Shown here piece by piece: positions 24,128 through 31,936 of a DNA stretch of 64,000 bases (positions within the stretch are counted from its first letter, which is position 1; each line of letters begins with the position of its first letter). The notes beneath the pieces were generated by a model that saw nothing but the letters and a program-made list of their open reading frames with translations, made no database searches and was not told the DNA's origin. Origin of the DNA: Acidobacteriota bacterium (GTDB lineage: Bacteria > Acidobacteriota > Thermoanaerobaculia > Multivoradales > Multivoraceae). The position numbers were made by a program, and so were the translations under genes. The stretch covers positions 1,703,778 to 1,767,777 of the forward strand of contig JAPOWR010000001.1 in assembly GCA_026707545.1 (NCBI GenBank), in the 5' to 3' direction.

Positions 24128-25135
24128 CTACCGGACGCGGCGGTACGTTTCGTCAAGCGGCGGCAAGTAGACTGGCGGGCTGCCGTAGAAGTGACCGCGC
24201 AGGAAGCGCACCGAGGTGTCGAGCGTGAGATCGCGCCGGCGCTCGAGCGCCTCGACGCATGCCTCGTAGTCCGGGCCGTTGCCGCCTAGACGCGCCATGA
24301 CGGCGGGCCGTGTCGCCTGCCAGTGCTCGTAGCTGGCGTAGCGAGCCATCATGTAGACCTCGTCGAAGTCGGGGCTCTCCGTTGCACCGACTTCGGTTCC
24401 CCTACGATCGAGCTCCTCCGGCGTCGGATAGACCCGGCGCCATTGCCCCACGATCCGCGCGCCATTCTTCTCGAAGTACGGCCAGACGCCTTCGCGGCTC
24501 AGCCGACCGAACTCCTCGAAGGTTCCCTTGCGGATGCGGAAGTAACGCAGCGTGATGATCTCCTCGCCCCGGCGGGCTCGGGCGCTCCGCACCGGGAGTT
24601 CGGCGCGGGCATCCGCCTCACCTTCGGGCTCGGCAACTTCGTACTCCTCGTCGAGGCCGGGCATGTAGTACGGCCCGCCGGGCGCCATGTTCCCTGCGAG
24701 ATAGATCGGACCGTCCGACCCCAGCTCCAACTGGCGTCTGGCGGCAAGCGCCTCGCGGAAGGCCTGCCAGTCCTCGCCGTTTCCGCCCAGCCGATCGGCG
24801 GCCCGCGTGGCCGCCCAGTGGTTGTAGCTGCGATAGCGGGCAAGGCGGTAGCCCTCATCGAACTCGGCGCTGCCGCCGCCATCCGGATGGACTACCTGCC
24901 ACTGTCCCACGACCCGGCTGCCGATCTTCTCGAAGATCGGCCAGACGCCGTCGCGGCTCAACTCGAAGAAGCGCTGGTGGGCGCCCTTCTGCAGCTTCTG
25001 GTGGCGGAGGACGAGGAACTCCTTGCCGGCCCGGGCGATGTCGTTGCGAACCGGCCGCGGAGCCTCCTGGGCCGGGAGGATCGACGCGGCGGCCAGAACC
25101 GCAGCGGAGGCAAGCGAGAACGCCATCAGTCGCAT
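24128..25135 (-). CDS. Secreted protein with two NIPSNAP-like repeats
   Basis: This 335-residue protein has a signal peptide (MRLMAFSLASAAVLAAAS) and two copies of a domain of about 110 residues. The copies begin EFLVLRHQKLQKGAH and IITLRYFRIRKGTF. Each continues with L/SRDGVWP or SREGVWPYFEK, VGQW, a variable linker, and ARYxSYxHWxATR with LGGNGxD. This is the dimeric alpha/beta-barrel pattern of NIPSNAP proteins, whose chemistry is unknown. Two copies in one chain can form the barrel without a partner. ATG 25135 is chosen because it starts the signal peptide; the longer frame reads basic low-complexity sequence. Confidence 0.7.
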   Translation of the reverse strand: MRLMAFSLASAAVLAAASILPAQEAPRPVRNDIARAGKEFLVLRHQKLQKGAHQRFFELSRDGVWPIFEKIGSRVVGQWQVVHPDGGGSAEFDEGYRLARYRSYNHWAATRAADRLGGNGEDWQAFREALAARRQLELGSDGPIYLAGNMAPGGPYYMPGLDEEYEVAEPEGEADARAELPVRSARARRGEEIITLRYFRIRKGTFEEFGRLSREGVWPYFEKNGARIVGQWRRVYPTPEELDRRGTEVGATESPDFDEVYMMARYASYEHWQATRPAVMARLGGNGPDYEACVEALERRRDLTLDTSVRFLRGHFYGSPPVYLPPLDETYRRVR

Positions 25136-25165
25136 TGTGGTCGCCGCTTCGCGGCGCGCTTTCCT

Positions 25166-25200
25166 CAGAAGCCGGCGGGGACGCCGGCGCACCCAGTGGG
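25166..25200. repeat. Dispersed intergenic repeat with GCCGGCG palindrome, copy 1
   Basis: This 35-base stretch between the NIPSNAP and ankyrin genes holds GCCGGCGGGGACGCCGGCG followed by CACCCAGT. The same block, with an insertion, recurs at 51823-51880. The two GCCGGCG/CGCCGGC arms can form a stem. Confidence 0.6.
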
Positions 25201-25223
25201 CAGCCAGTTGCATCCGGGACCGC

Positions 25224-26786
25224 TCAGTTCGCCGGAGGCTTCTTCGCTTCGTCCTTCTTCGGCGTCGACTCCGGCGGCTTAGGCGCCGGCTTCGCGTAGA
25301 TGTCGACCGCCTTGGCGTCTTCCTCCTCTTCGGTCGGCGGCCGCACCCCTTCGCCAAGCATGATCGTCTCGATTGCCGCGACGGTGACCGGTGACGGCTT
25401 GAAGTTGCCGAAGCGATAGCCGCGCGCGATCGTCAGCGGCGTCCAGCCGTACTTGTTGCGCTGGTTCCAGACCTCGATGTCGGCGCCGCTGTCGGCCAGC
25501 AGGTGGACGACCCGCGGCAGGTTCTTGTAGGCGGCGCCGTGCATCGGCGTTTCGCCGCTGGCGTTGATCGCGTCGATGTCGGCGCCCATGTCCAGCGCCG
25601 TCCGGACCGCCTCGAGCACCTCCTCTTCGGTGCCGGCGTCCTCGCCGGGCGAGCGGGTGCCGAGGCCGGCGGCGGCCATCAGCGCCGTCGAGCCGTCGTC
25701 CGTCCGCGTCAGCGGATCGGCGCCCAGGTCGGCGAGCACCCGCATCAGGTTCGCGTCGGCCACCAGCGCCGCCAGGACGAACGGCGTCGCCCCCAGCTCG
25801 TTCAGGCTCGTGTTGTTCAGGCGGGCCCGGGTCGTCATCCGGGCCTCGAGATCGGCGCCGTGCTCCACCATGTCGCGGACGAAGTCCAGGCCGTCCATCG
25901 ATCCCGAGCCGTCCGGCCGCGGGTTGTTGTCGCCGGCCCCGGGCTTGCGCACACGCGCCAGCATGTGGAGCGCCGTGTACCCGGAATGGGCCGCGTTCGG
26001 GTCGGCGCCCGCGTCGAGAAGCCGGGCCGCCAGTTCGAAGTGGCCGTTGGTGACCGCGACCAGCAGCGGCGTCGATCCAGGTCGTACCGAGCGGCCGCCC
26101 GGCAGCGGACGGTCCCGCTTCACCGCCTTGGCCGGCGTCGGCGCGTTCACATCGACGCCGGCGCGCAGCAGGGCCTCGGTCACCTCGATCCGGCCTTCGC
26201 GGACCGCGAACAGAAGCGGCGTGAAGCCGGAGTCGAGCGTCGCGTTCGGATCGGCGCCCACCTCGAGCAGCAGTTCGACGACTTTCAGGTTGCCCTCGGC
26301 GGCCGCCCACATGAGCGCCGTCTGGCCCCGGCTCGGTTCGCGGAAGTGGACGTCGGCGCCGGCCTCGTAGAGCGCTTCGACGACCTCGATCTTGCCAGTC
26401 CGCGCCGCGGTCATGAACACCGTCTCGCCGCCCGCGAGCACGGCGTTGGGATCGGCGCCCGTAGCCAGGAGCGCTTCGACGATCTCGACGTTGCCGTTGG
26501 CGCAGGCCAGGGACAGCGGGACGACGCCGTAGCGGTTCGCGGCGGAGGCGTCGGCACCGGCGGCGAGCAGGCGCTGGGTCAGGTCGGGCAGGTCGTGGTA
26601 GACGGCCCAATGGAGGGCGGTCATGCCGTCGACCTGGGCGGCGTTGATGGCGTCGGCGGACGGCGAGGCCGCGAAGAGGCGCTCGATGGTGGCGGTGTCG
26701 AGATGCTCGGCGGCGTCGGCCAGGGGGGCGTTGGTGGTGGCGGTTGCCGGGACCGCAAGAAGGAACGCGAGGGCGAAGCTACGCAA
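25224..26786 (-). CDS. Secreted ankyrin-repeat protein
   Basis: The protein has 520 residues from a TTG start at 26786 that provides a signal peptide (SFALAFLLAVPATA). About ten ankyrin repeats follow, recognisable by GxTALHWAxxxxxxxxxxxLLxxGADxxAxN units, for example near residues 53-85, 86-118 and onward to about 460. Some repeats are separated by longer inserts. The C-terminal 50 residues are rich in Lys, Glu and Pro. Ankyrin proteins bind other proteins. This one is 10 bp downstream of a DUF1552 gene and shares an operon with it, a linkage I have seen with DUF1592/DUF1552 loci, so it may be a periplasmic scaffold for that system. Confidence 0.88.
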   Translation of the reverse strand: MRSFALAFLLAVPATATTNAPLADAAEHLDTATIERLFAASPSADAINAAQVDGMTALHWAVYHDLPDLTQRLLAAGADASAANRYGVVPLSLACANGNVEIVEALLATGADPNAVLAGGETVFMTAARTGKIEVVEALYEAGADVHFREPSRGQTALMWAAAEGNLKVVELLLEVGADPNATLDSGFTPLLFAVREGRIEVTEALLRAGVDVNAPTPAKAVKRDRPLPGGRSVRPGSTPLLVAVTNGHFELAARLLDAGADPNAAHSGYTALHMLARVRKPGAGDNNPRPDGSGSMDGLDFVRDMVEHGADLEARMTTRARLNNTSLNELGATPFVLAALVADANLMRVLADLGADPLTRTDDGSTALMAAAGLGTRSPGEDAGTEEEVLEAVRTALDMGADIDAINASGETPMHGAAYKNLPRVVHLLADSGADIEVWNQRNKYGWTPLTIARGYRFGNFKPSPVTVAAIETIMLGEGVRPPTEEEEDAKAVDIYAKPAPKPPESTPKKDEAKKPPAN

Positions 26787-26796
26787 TCTCTCGTCC

Positions 26797-28149
26797 TCAG
26801 CCCGCCAGGTGGACCGGCTCGGCCAACGTGTCGATCCGGCCGGTGCTGTCCGCGAAGGAGTCGAGCCGCACGCCGACGCTGTCGAGCAGCGTCAGGTGCA
26901 GGTTCGCCATCGGCGCCGGCTGATCGTAGACGATGTGCTGACCGCCGCGAACGGTGCCTCCCCCGCCGCCGGCGACGACGATCGGCAGGTTCACGTGGTC
27001 GTGGACGTTCGGGTTGCCCATGCCGCTGCCGTAGAGGTAGAGCGAGTTGTCGAGCAGGTTGCCGTCGCCCTCCGGCACCGCCGCGAGCTTCTCCAGGAAG
27101 TAGGAGAACAACGAGACGTGGAACTGGTTGATCTTCGCCAGCTTCGCCACCTTCTCGGGATCGTTGCCGTGGTGGGAGGTCGGATGGTGCGGATCCGGCA
27201 CGCCGATCTCAGGGTAGGTCCGGTTGCTCGACTCGCGGGCGAGCTGGAAGGTGATGACGCGGGTCACGTCGGCCTGCAGCGCCAGCACCTGGAGATCGAA
27301 CATCAGCCGGGCGTGGTCGGCGTACGCGGCGGGCACGCCGACGGGGCGATCGACATCTGGCAGAGCGCCTTCGTCGGACTGGGCTTCCGCCTTCTGGATG
27401 CGCCGCTCGACTTCGCGCACCGAGTCGAGGTACTCGCTGACCTTGACCCGGTCGCCGGGGCCCAGCATGCCCTGGAGCCGGGTGATGTCCTCGTGAACCC
27501 AGTCGAGCAGGCTGGCCTTGCGCTGGAGCCCCTCGCGCCGCTCGTCCGCCGTGCCGCCCTCGCCGAACAGCCGCTCGAACACGATCCGGGGATGGGCCTC
27601 GGCGGGCAGCGGCGTCGTCGGCGACGACCAGGAGAGGTTGTTCTGGTACACGCAGGCGTAGCCGTTGTCGCACTGGCCGACCATGTCCATCAGGTCCATC
27701 GCCAGTTCGAGCGACGGCAACTGGGTCTCCTGGCCCATCTGCTGAGCGGCGATCTGATCGACCGTCGTGCCGAGGTAGTAGTCCGTGCTCTCGGTCCACT
27801 TCGCCTTCGCCGCGGAGAGAAACGCCGCGTTCGAGGTCGCGTGCGTCCCCGGATAGGCGTTCTTCAGTTCCAGGTTGCTGATCACCGAGATCTGCTTCCT
27901 GAAGCCCTCCAGCGGACTGAGCGACGGCGACAGTTCACCGAGGGCCCCGCCGCCGCCGGCCGGGCGCCAGCGGGTGATGTCGGAGCCCATCGGGATGTAG
28001 ACGAAGCCCAGCCGCCGCACCGGCTTGGCCGCCGTCTTGGCCCAGGCGGTCATCGACGGCACCATCGCGTCGAGCAGGGGCAGCGCGATCGCCGCGCCCA
28101 TCCCGCGCAGGAAGGTCCGGCGCGGTAGCGCTTTCTTGGTCAGGATCAT
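26797..28149 (-). CDS. DUF1552 secreted protein (Tat signal), second copy
   Basis: This is a 450-residue paralogue of the protein at 6695-7960. PRRTFLRGMGAAIALPLLDAM is a twin-arginine signal. The family segments RRLGFVYIPMGSDITRW, HPTSHHGND and YLYGSGMGNPNVHDHVNLPIVVAGG are present. It is 16 bp downstream of its DUF1592 partner and 10 bp upstream of the ankyrin gene. Function is unknown; exported and probably working with the neighbouring cytochrome-like protein. Confidence 0.87.
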   Translation of the reverse strand: MILTKKALPRRTFLRGMGAAIALPLLDAMVPSMTAWAKTAAKPVRRLGFVYIPMGSDITRWRPAGGGGALGELSPSLSPLEGFRKQISVISNLELKNAYPGTHATSNAAFLSAAKAKWTESTDYYLGTTVDQIAAQQMGQETQLPSLELAMDLMDMVGQCDNGYACVYQNNLSWSSPTTPLPAEAHPRIVFERLFGEGGTADERREGLQRKASLLDWVHEDITRLQGMLGPGDRVKVSEYLDSVREVERRIQKAEAQSDEGALPDVDRPVGVPAAYADHARLMFDLQVLALQADVTRVITFQLARESSNRTYPEIGVPDPHHPTSHHGNDPEKVAKLAKINQFHVSLFSYFLEKLAAVPEGDGNLLDNSLYLYGSGMGNPNVHDHVNLPIVVAGGGGGTVRGGQHIVYDQPAPMANLHLTLLDSVGVRLDSFADSTGRIDTLAEPVHLAG

Positions 28150-28165
28150 GACGATGCTCTCCTCA

Positions 28166-30619
28166 TCACAAGGGGCTCCCCGGCACGGGGGAGGCCCTTC
28201 TCTTCAAGAAGGGATCGCTGGCGACGACCGCCTGAATCAGGGACGAAAGGCGGTAGTCGTCGGCCTCCGCGCGGCGCAGGATCGCGCGCACAGCGGGGGC
28301 GTCGGTCGCGGTCACGCCGCGGCCGGTGCCGAACACCAGGAGCTTCTCGGTCAAGGTGGTCAGGAACAGTTCGGGCCGCGCCAGCATCGCGGCCTCGAGT
28401 TCCACAACACCGCCCAGGGCGGTACCGTCCCACAGCTCGCCCGAAGCGTCGATCGGGAAGCCCGCGTCCACTGTCCGCCAGCGGCCGATCGCGTCGTAGT
28501 TCTCGAGCGCGAAGCCGACGGGATCCATCAGCCGGTGGCAGCCCGCGCAGGCCGGGTTGTCGCGATGGGCCGACAGCCGCTCGCGCATCGGCAGTTCCTT
28601 GGCGATGATCTTCGCTTCCGGCAGGTCCGGCACGTCGGGCGGTGGCGGAGGCGGCGGCACGCCCAGCAGGTTGCCCAGCACCCAGTTGCCCCGCACCACT
28701 GGCGACGTGCGCGTGGCGAACGAGGTCACGGTCAGGATGCTGCCGTGGCGCAGCAGGCCGCCGCGCACGCTGCCGTCGCCGAGGTCCACCCGCCTGAAGC
28801 GGCTGCCATAGACGTGCGGAATGCCGTAGTGCTTGGCCAGCCGCTCGTTGAGGAACGTGTAGTCCGCCCGCACCAGGTCGAGGGCGCTACGGTCCTCACG
28901 CAGGATGCTGCCGACGAACAGTTCCGTCTCGCGGCGCATGGCCCGCCGCAGGTTGTCGTCGAAGTCCGGGAACAGGCGCTTGTCGGGGGTGACTCCGTCC
29001 AGATTGCGCAGATGAAGCCACTGGGCAGCGAAGTTCGTGACCAGGTTCTCCGCCCGCGGGTCGGCGAGCATCCGCTCGACCTGGTGTTCGAGCACGTCCG
29101 GCTCGCTCAGTCGGCCGGCCGACGCGAGCTCCAGGAGCTCGTCGTCCGGGATGCTGCTCCACAGGAAGAAGGCGAGCCGCGACGCGAGCTCCACGTCGCT
29201 GACGCGGTACGGCGCCCCGGGCTCCACGCCGGCCGGATCCCGCTCGATGCGGAACAGGAACTCCGGGCTGACCAGCACCGCCGCCAAACCCATCTCGACG
29301 CCTGCTTCGAACCCGTGCTCGGCCCTGGCCTGCTCGTAGAGCGCGAAGGGCCCGCCGACGTCCTCGCCGGTCACCGGCCGCCGGTAGGCGCGGCGCATCA
29401 CGTTCGCGAGGATCTCCCGCGCGCAGGGGTCCTCCTCGGCGACCGTCTCAGGCTGGCAAACGAAGATCCGCTGCCGGCTCGGCGTGTCACCGGCGCCGAG
29501 CGGCAGGTACGGCCCGACGATCGAGACGGAGAAGATGGCCGGCTGCACCCGGGGGTGGCGGTAGTAGTTGAAGTGCGACTCGTAGGGCTGCCGCGCCGTC
29601 TCGAGCAGCACCCAGGGCCGGGCCGGGAAGGTGACGCCGACATCGTGCGGTCCAGCGGTAACCGGCACACGCACGACCAGGTGATCGTCGACGTCGTCCT
29701 GCGACGGCTGGTAGTTGAGCGCCACGTCGCTCATCAGGTCCGGCGGAGCGACGGAGAAGGACTCGATGTGCTCTCGATCGATCAGGAGTTCCAGCTCGTG
29801 CGCCTCGCTCAGGCCCTCGACGTGCTCGTTGCGGTCACGGGCGAGACGGATCGAGAACTCGTAGATACCGTCCGCGGGGAAGTTCCAGGTCGCGAGAATG
29901 CCGCCGCGGGTGCCGACCGGCAGGCCTTCGACGTGCTTCTCCTGGGTCTCGTCGGGCTCCGTGCGGAACGTGATGCCGACCGGTTCGGCGTATGAGCGGC
30001 CGACCGCCAGCCGGCTGATCTTCTCCGCCGCGCCGACGTAGCGCTCCAGCAGGGTCGGCGAGAGGTCGCCGACCGTCACGTTGTCGAATCCGAAGCTCGC
30101 CGAGTCCGCCGGCAGCAGCGAGGCGACGTCGACCTCCAGCGCCAGCAGATCGCGCACAGCGTTGTGGTACTCGGTGCGGTTCAGCCGACGGAAGGTCTCC
30201 GTGCGGCCCGGATCGGGCTGGTCGGCGGCGATCCGGTCAAGCTCGCCCTCGAGCGAGGACAGCGCCTCACGGTACGCGCTCTCGTCCGGACGGCGCCGTC
30301 CCGGCGGCGGCATCTGGCGCGCGCGCAGCTTGCGAGCCACCTTCTCCCAGGTCGCGCGGTCGAGATTCTCGTGCTGTTCGACCAGAGCGTCGAGCTCGAG
30401 TCCGGCGGTCTTCAGCCGGTTGTTGTGGCAACCGAGACAGTGCCGCGAGATGAGCGCGCGGTGCGGCGCGTCGGCGTCGTAGGTCGCAGCCGCCGCGGGC
30501 GTCGCGGGAGGCCCGACCGCGGCAACGGCCCCGGCGAAGGCCATGAAGAGGGCCACGCACACCGCAGCCGCATCAATCGCCCGCGGGCGACAACACCGAC
30601 TGGGTCGTGGGTCACGCAA
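28166..30619 (-). CDS. DUF1592-type secreted multidomain protein with CxxCH motifs, second copy
   Basis: The protein has 817 residues from GTG 30619. A signal peptide (CVALFMAFAGAVAAVG) is followed by HCLGCHNNRLKTAGLEL, the N-terminal c-type haem motif. RRLNRTEYHNAVRDLLALEVD (DUF1587), RLAFFLWSSIPDDELLELA (DUF1592), GGLLRHGSILTVTSFATRTSP (DUF1588) and CAGCHRLMDPVGFALENYDAIGRWR (with DUF1585) follow in the usual order. It is the first gene of the leftward DUF1592-DUF1552-ankyrin operon. The activity of the family is not established. Confidence 0.87.
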   Translation of the reverse strand: MRDPRPSRCCRPRAIDAAAVCVALFMAFAGAVAAVGPPATPAAAATYDADAPHRALISRHCLGCHNNRLKTAGLELDALVEQHENLDRATWEKVARKLRARQMPPPGRRRPDESAYREALSSLEGELDRIAADQPDPGRTETFRRLNRTEYHNAVRDLLALEVDVASLLPADSASFGFDNVTVGDLSPTLLERYVGAAEKISRLAVGRSYAEPVGITFRTEPDETQEKHVEGLPVGTRGGILATWNFPADGIYEFSIRLARDRNEHVEGLSEAHELELLIDREHIESFSVAPPDLMSDVALNYQPSQDDVDDHLVVRVPVTAGPHDVGVTFPARPWVLLETARQPYESHFNYYRHPRVQPAIFSVSIVGPYLPLGAGDTPSRQRIFVCQPETVAEEDPCAREILANVMRRAYRRPVTGEDVGGPFALYEQARAEHGFEAGVEMGLAAVLVSPEFLFRIERDPAGVEPGAPYRVSDVELASRLAFFLWSSIPDDELLELASAGRLSEPDVLEHQVERMLADPRAENLVTNFAAQWLHLRNLDGVTPDKRLFPDFDDNLRRAMRRETELFVGSILREDRSALDLVRADYTFLNERLAKHYGIPHVYGSRFRRVDLGDGSVRGGLLRHGSILTVTSFATRTSPVVRGNWVLGNLLGVPPPPPPPDVPDLPEAKIIAKELPMRERLSAHRDNPACAGCHRLMDPVGFALENYDAIGRWRTVDAGFPIDASGELWDGTALGGVVELEAAMLARPELFLTTLTEKLLVFGTGRGVTATDAPAVRAILRRAEADDYRLSSLIQAVVASDPFLKRRASPVPGSPL

Positions 30620-30798
30620 TCTCCAACTCCCGGGCTGAAGACCTGAATCTGGCTACAGCGATACGAGCGGCAGTCTAACAGTCGGTCCAGTCGCTGAACG
30701 TGCGCATCACGGGTTGACGACGCGCTCCGCGGTCATCGCAGTTCAATGAACCGTACTTTCCTAGGCTACGTCCGCGCGGGGTCCTAGGATCTCAGGCA
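30620..30798. promoter_or_regulatory. Divergent promoter region
   Basis: These 179 bases lie between the divergent DUF1592 and DUF1684 genes. A TTGACG at 30715-30720 could be a -35 element, but no convincing -10 lies at the right distance. CCTAGG occurs at 30761 and again near 30783. Confidence 0.35.
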
Positions 30799-31707
30799 GT
30801 GACAGGAACCGAGCATCGGATCCGGGCGCTGCTGGTGGCCGCGGTCATCCTCGCTCAGCCGGCGACGGGCGAGGAGTCAGAGCCTGCGGTATACAAGCGC
30901 GCCCTGGCCGAATGGCGTGCCAAACGGGTGGGGGACCTCAAGGGCCCAGACGGTTGGCTCAACCTGGCGGGTCTCTACTGGCTGAAGGAAGGCGCCAACG
31001 GCTTCGGCGCCGCGGCCGGCAACGACCTCGTCGCGCCCGAAGGCTCAGCGCCTCCGAAGCTCGGCGATTTCGTGGTGGAGAACGGCACAGTCAACTTCCG
31101 GGCAGCGGTTGGAGCCGAGGTGTTCCACGGTGAAACGCCCGTCACCGAGATCCTCCTCGTCGACGATCGTGAGAAAGAGGCCACTCTCCTCACGTCCGGC
31201 TCCCTTGCCTGGTCTGTGATCCGCCGGATGGACCGACTGGGGGTGCGGTTGCGGGACTACGACCATCCCGCCGTGACGGCATTCGCGGGCATCGACTCCT
31301 ATACCGCCGACCCGAGTTGGCGCCTAGAGGCCCGCTTCCAGCCCTACCCCGAACCTCGGACCATCCGGGTGCCAACCGTGGTCGAAGGACTCGGCTGGGA
31401 ACCGACCGTCCCCGGCACTCTGGAGTTCGAGGTCCAAGGGCAATCGCTGTCGCTGGAGGCTTACCGATCAGACGACGAGTTCATGATCGTCTTCGCCGAC
31501 GACACGACCGGAGACACGACCTACCCCGCTGGTCGCTACCTGGCCGCAGCCCTGCCCGGCCCCGACGGCAACACAACCCTGGACTTCAACAAGGCCTACA
31601 ACCCACCCTGTGTCTTCACCGAGTTCGCCACTTGTCCACTAGCGACGCCACGAAATCGACTGCCCGTCGCCATAGAGGCCGGAGAGAAGTTCACGCCCAA
31701 GCCGTAG
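30799..31707 (+). CDS. DUF1684 domain protein, secreted
   Basis: This 302-residue protein starts at GTG 30799 with a signal peptide ending near GEE. It matches the DUF1684 layout: WRAKRVGDLKGPDGWLNLAGLYWLKEG at the start, a beta-rich middle and a C-terminal GRYLAAALP...LDFNKAYNPPCVFTEFATCPLATPRNRLPVAIEAGE, the most conserved part of the family. The two late Cys may form a disulfide. Its biochemical role is not known. It stands alone on the plus strand. Confidence 0.85.
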   Translation: MTGTEHRIRALLVAAVILAQPATGEESEPAVYKRALAEWRAKRVGDLKGPDGWLNLAGLYWLKEGANGFGAAAGNDLVAPEGSAPPKLGDFVVENGTVNFRAAVGAEVFHGETPVTEILLVDDREKEATLLTSGSLAWSVIRRMDRLGVRLRDYDHPAVTAFAGIDSYTADPSWRLEARFQPYPEPRTIRVPTVVEGLGWEPTVPGTLEFEVQGQSLSLEAYRSDDEFMIVFADDTTGDTTYPAGRYLAAALPGPDGNTTLDFNKAYNPPCVFTEFATCPLATPRNRLPVAIEAGEKFTPKP

Positions 31708-31730
31708 CTGGAATCTGCGACGACGTCCAG

Positions 31731-31906
31731 CCTGGGTCGGGTCCGCTGGGGAGGGTTCCAGGGAGGCTGTCGGCAAGCGACGGCCGGCACCACCTCAACG
31801 TCCGACGACCAACCGGAGCGCAGCCGACCGCAGCGAGCGCCAACCTCTCCTCTACTCAGGGAGCGCGAGCGGCCCCTGGGACCCTCCCCAGCGGGTCCGG
31901 CCCAGG
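31731..31906. repeat. Intergenic inverted repeat, about 33-base arms
   Basis: The arms at 31731-31763 and 31874-31906 are inverted copies that differ only by transitions compatible with G-U pairing, so RNA from either arm could pair along all 33 positions. The loop of about 110 bases contains further short complementary pieces (GTCGGC and GCCGAC). It may be a small mobile or REP-like element or a structured RNA. It occupies most of the gap between DUF1684 and the amidohydrolase; no ORF is supported there. Confidence 0.6.
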
Positions 31907-31936
31907 CGGGTGTAGCGATCCAACCCCGCGACGCAT

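Noticed and set aside
31708..31936. A tRNA or small gene in the gap
   Set aside because: No cloverleaf with a T-loop motif and no supported ORF; the gap is explained by the inverted repeat.
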